NCBI GenBank assembly: GCA_035644395.1
Contig: DASQOR010000028.1
Coordinates: forward strand, 1-64,000
DNA: 64,000 bases
Direction: 5' to 3'
From: JBGPLJ01 sp035644395
GTDB lineage: Bacteria; Pseudomonadota; Gammaproteobacteria; Steroidobacterales; Steroidobacteraceae
Program-made: the position numbers and the translations under genes
Shown here: positions 43,681 to 50,949 of the stretch, piece by piece
Numbering within the stretch: position 1 is the stretch's first letter
Layout: each line of letters opens with the position of its first letter
Notes under the pieces: generated by a model
Seen by the model: only the letters and a program-made list of their open reading frames with translations
Told to the model about the DNA's origin: nothing
Database searches by the model: none

Positions 43681-43764
43681 GGTGCCGGTGTTGGATAACT
43701 GGGGATTTCGATCTCCGGTGCTCATCGCGATTGACGAAATCCCCAGTTATCCAACACCGGCACC
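43681..43764. repeat. Family A palindromic repeat (REP-like), copy A3
   Basis: Perfect 30-base inverted repeat, arms 43681-43710 and 43735-43764, loop 24 bases. It fills almost the whole gap between two genes of one operon: four bases from the stop of the upstream gene (43769) and directly touching the start codon at 43680. Confidence 0.92.
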
Positions 43765-43768
43765 GGTT

Positions 43769-45592
43769 TCAGTCGAGGAGGGTGACGACGCCGCGGCTGC
43801 CATCGACGCGCACGCGTTGTCCGGTGCGGATGCGCTTCGTCGCCTGGCCCGTGCCGACGACCGCGGGCATGCCGTATTCGCGCGCGACGATCGCCGCGTG
43901 CGACATCGTGCCGCCGATGTCCGAGACCGCCGCGAGGATCTTGCCGAAGATCGGCGCCCAGCTCGGATTGGTCACCGCGCAGACCAGAATGTCGCCCTCG
44001 CGCACCTGCCCGATGTCGTTGGGACTCGTTAGCACGCGCGCAATGCCTTCGACGACGCCGGCGGACGCCGCGTAGCCGCGGATTTCGTTCGCATCCTTCG
44101 CGTCCGGCACCCGCGACCAGGAGTTGAGCGTCTCCGAGGTGATGCCCCAGAGCATCTGCACCGCCGGGTCCTCGATGCTGTCCGGCATCGGGCCGATCGC
44201 GGCCGGTGCGTTCCAGTCCTTGAGCTTCTCGAGGATTTCCTTGCGACGCTGGATGATCGGCTTCCAGTGCGGACCGCCGCGCGCCTGCGACCCGGCGGCC
44301 CAGGCGATCATCACGTCGACGAGCGCCTGGTCCACTTCGAAATGCTGCAGGTGGAAGATGTCCTCGCTTTCCTCGATCTGTCCGAAGCGCGCGAGCAGGC
44401 CGCCGAATTCGCGCACCTTGCTGAAGAAGCGCGTGGTGAACCACTGCTCGCAATAGAACTTGTGATCCTCGACGTAGGGAAACACGAGATGGCAGAGCGC
44501 AAGCATCTGATCAAAGGCGCCGCGATCCTCGTCAGTCTTCAAAAGGGCGCGGTACTCGGCCGTGATGCGGCCGCGTTCGACCTTGAGGCGTTCCGTCGGC
44601 CGCTCGAGCTTGTCGCCTTCCTTCACGAGCCGCACATAGCGCGGCAACGCCGAGAACGGCACGGAGAGATCGTCGTTCCAGCTGCGGTGGTGATGATAGA
44701 AGCCGTCGCCGGTCGCGATGTTGAACCACGGGTGACGTGATTTTTCCAGTTCCTTCAGCCAGCGCGCGCCCTTGTCGCCGAGCTTGCGCATCGAGGAGAG
44801 GATCTTCTCGGGGCTCGCGCCCTCGACGAAATTGCCGTCGATGCCGAGCTCGACGGCGAGCTTCGCCAGGCGTTTCAGCTCATCGTCCGGGCGGAACATC
44901 AGCACGTCGATACCGGCGACCATACGCGCGACCGTCTGGTCTGCGATCTCCGGGAAGGCTTTCTTGCAGAACTGGAAGAAGACGAGGTAGGCGCCGTAGC
45001 CCAGCATCAGGAATTCGAAGTGGTGGTGCCACATGGTCGAGAAGGCTTCGATCGTGCGGTGAAACGCTTCACGGACGAAGTGGTTCGTGGCGACGCCGCG
45101 CGCCTCGGTGACGACGGAGGCGTCGTCGAAATCGCCAAGCTCGGGCACCTTGATCGCATCGATGTGCTCGATGAGCTTGAGCATCCGCTGCTTCCAGCCG
45201 TCGAACAGCGTGTTCCAGTTCTGGAAGTAATGCGGCGCGCGTTCCTGGAAGACTTTCAGGCGACGTTCGATCTCCTGCGGATCGCTCACCGCGTTCGCCG
45301 TGATGTAGACGCGGCCGTTGATGATCCGGTAGTCGATGCCGAGCGCCGTCGGGAAGGCGAACACGCGCGTTGTATACGCGCCCATGGCCGTGTACGGAAC
45401 CTCCGCGGTCACGCTGTCGAATGCCGGCATCGGCTCCGGAAAATGCATGGAGTTGTAGAACCAGAATCGCTGGTCGTCCTCCGGGCGCACGCGCGTGAAG
45501 TACGGATACATGTCCTCCCAGCCTTCCGTCCCCGGGACAGGCTCGATTTCGGAGGGCATCGGGAACGGGCGCTTGCTGGTGTCAGCGGCCAT
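43769..45592 (-). CDS. PEP-utilising phosphotransferase subunit, phenylphosphate synthase alpha-like
   Basis: 607 residues from ATG 45592 (GGAG six bases upstream). Most of the protein is the poorly characterised all-alpha part typical of these phosphotransferases (GTEGWEDMYPYFTRVRPEDD, MWHHHFEFLMLGYGAY); the C-terminus is the PEP-utilising mobile domain with the phosphohistidine in GTMSHAAIVAREYG at His565, preceded by VRVLTSPN-type strand and followed by GMPAVVGTG. Size (about 70 kDa) and His position match what is known of the large subunit of Thauera phenylphosphate synthase. First gene of the minus-strand operon to 39045; the divergent AraC regulator begins 191 bases away. Confidence 0.85.
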   Translation of the reverse strand: MAADTSKRPFPMPSEIEPVPGTEGWEDMYPYFTRVRPEDDQRFWFYNSMHFPEPMPAFDSVTAEVPYTAMGAYTTRVFAFPTALGIDYRIINGRVYITANAVSDPQEIERRLKVFQERAPHYFQNWNTLFDGWKQRMLKLIEHIDAIKVPELGDFDDASVVTEARGVATNHFVREAFHRTIEAFSTMWHHHFEFLMLGYGAYLVFFQFCKKAFPEIADQTVARMVAGIDVLMFRPDDELKRLAKLAVELGIDGNFVEGASPEKILSSMRKLGDKGARWLKELEKSRHPWFNIATGDGFYHHHRSWNDDLSVPFSALPRYVRLVKEGDKLERPTERLKVERGRITAEYRALLKTDEDRGAFDQMLALCHLVFPYVEDHKFYCEQWFTTRFFSKVREFGGLLARFGQIEESEDIFHLQHFEVDQALVDVMIAWAAGSQARGGPHWKPIIQRRKEILEKLKDWNAPAAIGPMPDSIEDPAVQMLWGITSETLNSWSRVPDAKDANEIRGYAASAGVVEGIARVLTSPNDIGQVREGDILVCAVTNPSWAPIFGKILAAVSDIGGTMSHAAIVAREYGMPAVVGTGQATKRIRTGQRVRVDGSRGVVTLLD

Positions 45593-45783
45593 GACAGGCT
45601 CCGGCAATGGCAATACAACTATTTTCGCGCATCCTGCTCTCGCATTCTGGACGAGAGGGTCGCACGAAGGCTGTGCCATGCGCGAGACGGGGATGTGCCG
45701 CGAGAGCGGCTCCCGCTATATTGTGACCGACGCCGCGCACACGAAGGACGGATCGACGTGCCCGCCGCGCACCCTGGGGGATC

Positions 45784-46743
45784 GTGATGCCGGAGCTGCA
45801 GACGTATTCGACGTCCGGAATCGAGCCGCGGCGGCGGGTCGACTACTGGAACCATCTCACCTGCAATGCGCTGACCCAGCTCGCGGCCAGTCCTTTGAAT
45901 CGACGGGATTTTTCCGGACACCTCAGCCGCACCGAAGTCGGCCCCGTCAGGCTCGTGGACGTCGAGTCGGATCCGGCCACCGTGTATCACTCGCGCTTGC
46001 ACATCGCGCGCTCGCTCGAGCCGGTGTTCCTGCTGTGCGTGCAGCTTTCGGGGGAAAGCCAGTTCCGCCAGAACGGCCGGGAGGCGCTGTTGCGAGCGAG
46101 CGATTTCACTTTGTGCGACAGCACCTTGCCCTACGAGATGTCGTTCGATCACAACCGCATGCTGGTGCTCGGCATCGGCCAGCAGACCCTGCGCCGGTAC
46201 ATCGCCTGCCCGGAAGCGGTCATCGGCCTGCCGATGTCCGGCCGCGCGGGCTTGAGCGGCCTGCTGTCCTCGTTCGTGCGCAATTTCTGGCAGCAGTATT
46301 CGACGATCACGGATGTTTCCAGCTCGGACCGTATCGGCAGCGTCCTCCTCGAACTCGCGGCGAGCGCATACGCCGTGGTGCCGCGCGCGCAAACGGAAGG
46401 CTCGACGCTGAAGACCGCCTGGCGCGTGCGTATCCGCGATTACATCGAGACCCACCTGCACGATCCGGACATGACGCCGCAGCGCGTCGCCGACGCCCTG
46501 CATATGTCGGCGCGCTACCTGCACCACCTCTTTTCGGACACCGATGAGACCGCCGCGCGCTATATCCAGCGCCGCCGGCTCGATGAATGCGCTCGCGCCA
46601 TGCTCGCCCTGTCGCGCCGCGACCGCTCGCTCCTCGATATCGCGATGAGCTACGGCTTCAACAACGCCTCGCACTTCGGCCGGGTGTTCCGCCAGCGCTT
46701 CGGCGTCTCGCCGAGCGAATACCGGCGCGGCAAGGGCGGCTGA
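45784..46743 (+). CDS. AraC-family transcriptional activator (FeaR-like)
   Basis: About 319 residues; GTG 45784 or ATG 45787. N-terminal AraC-binding-like domain (RVDYWNHLTCNALTQL, LLRASDFTLCDSTLPYEM) as in FeaR/XylS-like regulators of aromatic catabolism, C-terminal double helix-turn-helix: MTPQRVADALHMSARYLHH about residue 237 and LLDIAMSYGFNNASHFGRVF about residue 288. Divergent from the phosphotransferase operon and followed by an aldehyde dehydrogenase gene, so it probably activates one or both in response to an aromatic compound. Confidence 0.9.
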   Translation: MMPELQTYSTSGIEPRRRVDYWNHLTCNALTQLAASPLNRRDFSGHLSRTEVGPVRLVDVESDPATVYHSRLHIARSLEPVFLLCVQLSGESQFRQNGREALLRASDFTLCDSTLPYEMSFDHNRMLVLGIGQQTLRRYIACPEAVIGLPMSGRAGLSGLLSSFVRNFWQQYSTITDVSSSDRIGSVLLELAASAYAVVPRAQTEGSTLKTAWRVRIRDYIETHLHDPDMTPQRVADALHMSARYLHHLFSDTDETAARYIQRRRLDECARAMLALSRRDRSLLDIAMSYGFNNASHFGRVFRQRFGVSPSEYRRGKGG

Positions 46744-46786
46744 AAGTGCCGGATGTGCCGCCCACCGCCGGTTGAGTGCGGAAATG

Positions 46787-46841
46787 GGGACATTCCTGAT
46801 TTCCGTTCTGCAGGAAGCGCTTACGAAATCAGGAATGTCCC
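46787..46841. repeat. Family C hairpin repeat, copy C1 (degenerate)
   Basis: Arms GGGACATTCCTGATTTC (46787-46803) and GAAATCAGGAATGTCCC (46825-46841), 17 bases perfect, loop 21. Beyond them the outer parts no longer match. It lies 43 bases after the AraC stop and could end that transcript. Confidence 0.85.
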
Positions 46842-46987
46842 GATTTGGCCCATTTGGCCTCTCTGCACTGTCGGTCGAGTCTTGTGTATCCTTTGCAGTT
46901 GAGCCTCGGCGATGCGGCTCGCAAGAATGCTTGGCTCAACTACCCGTCACACAGTCGTGCTCGCATAGACGTGCATAGGAGTTTCCC

Positions 46988-48511
46988 GTGAACGCATCAC
47001 TGGCACCCGCGGCCATCGAGCCGCAGCACACCCCATCCGCTGTCATAGCGCAGTTCCTCAAGCGCAAGCCCCGTCTCCTTATCGGCGGCGAGTGGGTGGA
47101 CGCCAAGTCTTCCGAGCGCCTCGCGGTCTACGATCCCGCGAGCGGCAAGGAGATCACGTCGATCGTCGACGCCAGTGCGGCGGACGTCGATCGCGCGGTC
47201 GCCGCGGCGCGCCAGGCCCTCGAGAAGGGACCCTGGGCCGACATGCTCCCGAACCAGCGCGAGGCGCTCCTGTGGAAGCTGTCCGACCTCATCGACAAGA
47301 ACGCCGCCGAGCTCGCCGAGCTCGAGAGCGTCGACAACGGCAAGACCAGGTTCATGGCGAGCATCATCGATATCCCCGGCGCGCGCGATTACTTCCGCTA
47401 CATGGCTGGCTGGGCGACCAAAATCGAGGGCACGACCTTCCAGAACTCGATCTTCGCGGGGCCGGGTCCGAAATTTCATACCTACACGCAGCGCGAGCCC
47501 GTGGGCGTCGTGGCGCAGATCGTGCCGTGGAATTTCCCGCTGGCGATGGCGGCCTGGAAGCTCGGGCCGGCGCTCGCCGCGGGCTGCACGTGCATCCTCA
47601 AGCCCGCGGAACAGACTCCGCTCACGGCACTGCGCCTCGGCGACCTGATCCTCGAGGCCGGCTTCCCGCCGGGCGTCGTCAACATTCTCACAGGGCTCGG
47701 TGAGTCGGCCGGCGCCGCGCTGGTCGCGCATCCCGGTGTCGACAAGATCGCCTTCACCGGTTCCACGGTGACCGGCAAGATCATCAACAAGTCCGCAACC
47801 GACACGCTGAAGCGGGTGTCGCTCGAGCTCGGCGGCAAGTCGCCGATGATCGTATTCCCCGACGTTGACATTGGCGCGGCGGTCGGCGGGGCCGCCCAGG
47901 CGATCTTCTTCAACGCCGGGCAGGTCTGCACCGCCGGCTCGCGCCTGTTCGTCCACCGCAAGATCTTCGACAAGGTCGTCGAGGGCATCAGCGGCGCGGC
48001 CTCGGGCATCAAGCTCGGGCCCGGCCTCGATCCGAAAACGGAAATGGGCCCGCTCGTCTCGAAGGAACAGCAGGACCGCGTGCTCGAATACATCGCCTCG
48101 GGCAAGAAACAGGGCGCAACGATCACCGTGGGCGGCGAAGCGCCCTCCGGTTCCGGCTATTACGTGAAGCCGACCGTCCTGGTGGACGTGAAGCCCGATA
48201 TGCGCGTGGTGCGCGAAGAGATCTTCGGGCCCGTGCTCGTGGCGCAGCGCTTCGATGACATCAATGAAATTGCCGCCGCGGCCAATGACACGCCGTACGG
48301 CCTCGGTGCGAGCGTGTGGTCGAATGACCTGAGCACCGTGCATCGGCTGGTGCCGAAGATCAAAGCCGGCACCGTCTGGGTGAACTGCCACAACATGGTC
48401 GATCCCTCCATGCCGTTCGGCGGCTTCAAGCAGTCCGGCATCGGCCGCGAGCACGGCCGTGGCGCGGTCGAGATGTATACGGAAGTGAAATCCGTCTGCA
48501 TGGCGATCTGA
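46988..48511 (+). CDS. NAD-dependent aldehyde dehydrogenase (phenylacetaldehyde dehydrogenase type)
   Basis: 507 residues from GTG 46988 with AGGAG six bases upstream. ALDH motifs: QIVPWNFPLAMAAWKLGPAL, FTGSTVTGKIIN, LELGGKSPMIVFPD with catalytic Glu, nucleophile Cys in FNAGQVCTAGSRLF about residue 310, PFGGFKQSGIGREHG near the end. Closest in style to phenylacetaldehyde/betaine-aldehyde dehydrogenases. Next to a FeaR-like regulator and 11 bases before a PQQ alcohol dehydrogenase, it probably oxidises the aldehyde made by that enzyme. Confidence 0.88.
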   Translation: MNASLAPAAIEPQHTPSAVIAQFLKRKPRLLIGGEWVDAKSSERLAVYDPASGKEITSIVDASAADVDRAVAAARQALEKGPWADMLPNQREALLWKLSDLIDKNAAELAELESVDNGKTRFMASIIDIPGARDYFRYMAGWATKIEGTTFQNSIFAGPGPKFHTYTQREPVGVVAQIVPWNFPLAMAAWKLGPALAAGCTCILKPAEQTPLTALRLGDLILEAGFPPGVVNILTGLGESAGAALVAHPGVDKIAFTGSTVTGKIINKSATDTLKRVSLELGGKSPMIVFPDVDIGAAVGGAAQAIFFNAGQVCTAGSRLFVHRKIFDKVVEGISGAASGIKLGPGLDPKTEMGPLVSKEQQDRVLEYIASGKKQGATITVGGEAPSGSGYYVKPTVLVDVKPDMRVVREEIFGPVLVAQRFDDINEIAAAANDTPYGLGASVWSNDLSTVHRLVPKIKAGTVWVNCHNMVDPSMPFGGFKQSGIGREHGRGAVEMYTEVKSVCMAI

Positions 48512-48522
48512 AAGGATCAACC

Positions 48523-50655
48523 GTGAGCTTGCCACGCTGGTCGATCGTGGGTCTGAGCCTCCTCGCCGCCGCTTGCGGCGGCGAGCCTCCCAAACCCGCG
48601 GTGCCGCCGGCGGCGGCCGTCGATGCGGCGCGGCTCACGGCAGCCGACTCGGACGGTGGCAACTGGATGAGCTACGGGCGCACCTACGACGAGCAGCGTT
48701 TCAGCCCGCTCAAGCAGATCACCGCGGAAAACGTCGGTGGGCTCGCTCTCGCCTGGCACTACGACCTCGATACGGCGCATCGGGCGCAGGAATCGACGCC
48801 GCTCGTGATCGACGGCGTCATGTACGTGACGAGCGCGTGGAGCAAGGTTTTCGCGCTCGACGCGCGCACCGGCAAGGAACTCTGGCGCTTCGATCCGAAG
48901 GTGCCGGGCGAGTGGGGCGTGCACGCTTGCTGCGACGTCGCGAATCGCGGGGTCGCGGCCTGGGAGGGCCGGCTCTATCTCGGCACGCTGGACGGCCGGC
49001 TGGTCGCACTCGACGCGGCAACGGGCAAGCCCGCCTGGGAAGTGCAGACGACCGACAGGAGCCAGCCCTACACGATCACGGGCGCGCCGCGCGTCATCAA
49101 GGGCAAGGTGATCATCGGCAACGGCGGCGCGGAAATGGGCGTGCGCGGTTACCTGAGCGCCTATGACGCGGACACGGGCAAGCAGCTCTGGCGCTTCTAC
49201 ACCGTGCCCGGCGATCCGTCGAAGCCGTTCGAAACGGCTGCGCTCGAGAAAGCGGCCAAGACCTGGAACGGCAGGTGGTGGAAGGAAGGCGGCGGCGGAA
49301 CGGTCTGGGACGCGATGGCGTACGACCCGAAGCTCGACCTCCTCTACATCGGCATCGGCAACGGCTCGCCCTGGAACCAGTCGATCCGCAGTCCGGGCGG
49401 CGGTGACAACCTTTACCTCTCATCGATCATGGCGCTCAAGGTGGAGACCGGCGAGTACGTCTGGCACTACCAGACGACGCCGGGCGAGACCTGGGACTTC
49501 ACGGCCACGCAGCACCTGATCCTCGCGGACCTCAGCATCGACGGCAAGCCGCGCCAGGTGATCATGCAGGCGCCGAAGAACGGCTTTTTCTACGTGCTCG
49601 ACCGCGTGACCGGCGAGTTCATCTCCGCGAAGAACTTCGCCGTCGTGAACTGGGCGACGGGAATCGACGCGAAGAGCGGGCGGCCCATCGAAAATCCGAG
49701 CTCCCGCTACGGCAAGACAGGCAAGCCCTGGCTTTCGCTCCCCGGACCGGGGGGCGCGCACAACTGGCAACCGATGGCGTTCAGCCCACAGACCGGCCTC
49801 GTGTACCTGCCGGTCACGGACATCGCTTTCGTCTACATCCCCGACGCGAAGTACGCGCCGAAGGCGCAGGCGTTCAACGTCGGCATCGATTTCGCCGCAG
49901 GGAGCCTCCCGGAAGACCAAACTGCGCTTGCCCAGATCAAGTCGACGATGAAGGGCCACCTCGCAGCCTGGGACCCGGTCAACCAGAAGGAAGTCTGGCG
50001 CGCGGAATTCCCGCTGCCGTGGAACGGCGGCGTGCTCGCGACGGCCGGCAACCTCGTCTTCCAGGGCACCGGGATGGGCGCCTTCAGCGCCTACCAGGCG
50101 GACACAGGGAAGCCGCTGTGGTCCGTGGAGACGCACACGGGAATCCTGGCGCCGGCGATGACCTACGACATCGACGGCGAGCAGTACGTCGCGCTGGAAG
50201 TCGGCTGGGGCGGTGCTTTCGGCCTCGCCGCGGGCGAACTGGCGCGTGACACCCATGCCAAGGGCAACGTACCGCGCGTGCTGGTGTTCAAGCTCAACGG
50301 CAAGGACACGATGCCGCCCGCCGAAGCGCCGGCCGCACTGCCATTGCAGTTGCCGACGCCGGTGCCGAATGCGGCCGCTGTCGCCCAGGGCAAGGAACGC
50401 TATGCCCGGTCCTGCGGCACCTGCCATGGCGACAGCGCGGTGAGCGGCGGCGTCGTGCCGGACTTGCGCTATTCACCCGCGCTGTCGGATCCCAAGCTCT
50501 GGCAATCGATCGTGCACGACGGCGCCTTGAAGGAGCGCGGCATGGCGCCCTTCGCCAGCGATCTCACCCCGGACGACATCGAACTCATTCGCGGCTACGT
50601 CATCCACCGAGCGCATCAGCAGGCCGCACTCGACCGGCCGGGCACCCCGAATTAG
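48523..50655 (+). CDS. PQQ-dependent quinohemoprotein alcohol dehydrogenase, predicted lipoprotein
   Basis: 710 residues, GTG start, AAAGGATC ribosome site. A lipobox LLAAAC places an acylated Cys at residue 18. The eight-bladed propeller has repeated W-docking motifs (ALDARTGKELWRF, ALDAATGKPAWEV, AYDADTGKQLWRF) and the vicinal disulfide Cys136-Cys137 in HACCDVANRG. A C-terminal cytochrome c domain carries CGTCH at 631-635, its Met ligand probably in GMAPFASDL. It oxidises primary or secondary alcohols in the periplasm and passes electrons to the respiratory chain. In this setting an aromatic alcohol (for example a 1-arylethanol or arylpropanol) is a reasonable guess. Confidence 0.92.
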   Translation: MSLPRWSIVGLSLLAAACGGEPPKPAVPPAAAVDAARLTAADSDGGNWMSYGRTYDEQRFSPLKQITAENVGGLALAWHYDLDTAHRAQESTPLVIDGVMYVTSAWSKVFALDARTGKELWRFDPKVPGEWGVHACCDVANRGVAAWEGRLYLGTLDGRLVALDAATGKPAWEVQTTDRSQPYTITGAPRVIKGKVIIGNGGAEMGVRGYLSAYDADTGKQLWRFYTVPGDPSKPFETAALEKAAKTWNGRWWKEGGGGTVWDAMAYDPKLDLLYIGIGNGSPWNQSIRSPGGGDNLYLSSIMALKVETGEYVWHYQTTPGETWDFTATQHLILADLSIDGKPRQVIMQAPKNGFFYVLDRVTGEFISAKNFAVVNWATGIDAKSGRPIENPSSRYGKTGKPWLSLPGPGGAHNWQPMAFSPQTGLVYLPVTDIAFVYIPDAKYAPKAQAFNVGIDFAAGSLPEDQTALAQIKSTMKGHLAAWDPVNQKEVWRAEFPLPWNGGVLATAGNLVFQGTGMGAFSAYQADTGKPLWSVETHTGILAPAMTYDIDGEQYVALEVGWGGAFGLAAGELARDTHAKGNVPRVLVFKLNGKDTMPPAEAPAALPLQLPTPVPNAAAVAQGKERYARSCGTCHGDSAVSGGVVPDLRYSPALSDPKLWQSIVHDGALKERGMAPFASDLTPDDIELIRGYVIHRAHQQAALDRPGTPN

Positions 50656-50698
50656 AGCCGGTCTGGCCCTCGGCCGTTGCGAAAAAGCCAATGCCGGG

Positions 50699-50745
50699 GA
50701 TTGCGCTCTCAATCTATCTTTCGTTCCGTTCTAGTTGAGTCCCGC
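50699..50745 (+). promoter_or_regulatory. Promoter-region motif shared with 55040 (copy 1)
   Basis: GATTGCGCTCTCAATC followed by TTCCGTTCTAGTTGAGTCCC. A stretch of about 47 bases is roughly three-quarters identical to 55040-55086, including the inverted repeat GATTG-N6-CAATC. The rest of the 50656-50949 gap upstream of the receptor holds no gene that I can see. Confidence 0.45.
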
Positions 50746-50949
50746 GGTTGATAATTCGGCCAGATATGCGCAATAGGCGAATTTGCGCTTTGCGGCGGAG
50801 AAATCCGCCGGACGACGGGGGTGGGGCGGTTGTTGTATGAGCACGTCATTCAGCGGGTGCCAAGATGCAACGGGTCCTGACGGCAAATAAAGCGTAGTCT
50901 TCGACTGGCATCGGTTCTTTACGTTCTCGAGAACCCTGGGGGGAAATGA

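Noticed and set aside
35344..43764. Family A repeats as further LacI operators, because their arms contain ACACCGGTACC or ACACCGGCACC
   Set aside because: Only the central core resembles the operator; the TGACA half is missing, the 30-base arms are a separate conserved unit, and the neighbouring genes are not uronate genes.
42634..45592. A PEP synthase broken in two by the REP insertion A3
   Set aside because: The mobile-domain gene precedes the ATP-grasp gene, opposite to PEP synthase domain order, and both proteins are complete; this matches a natural two-subunit enzyme.
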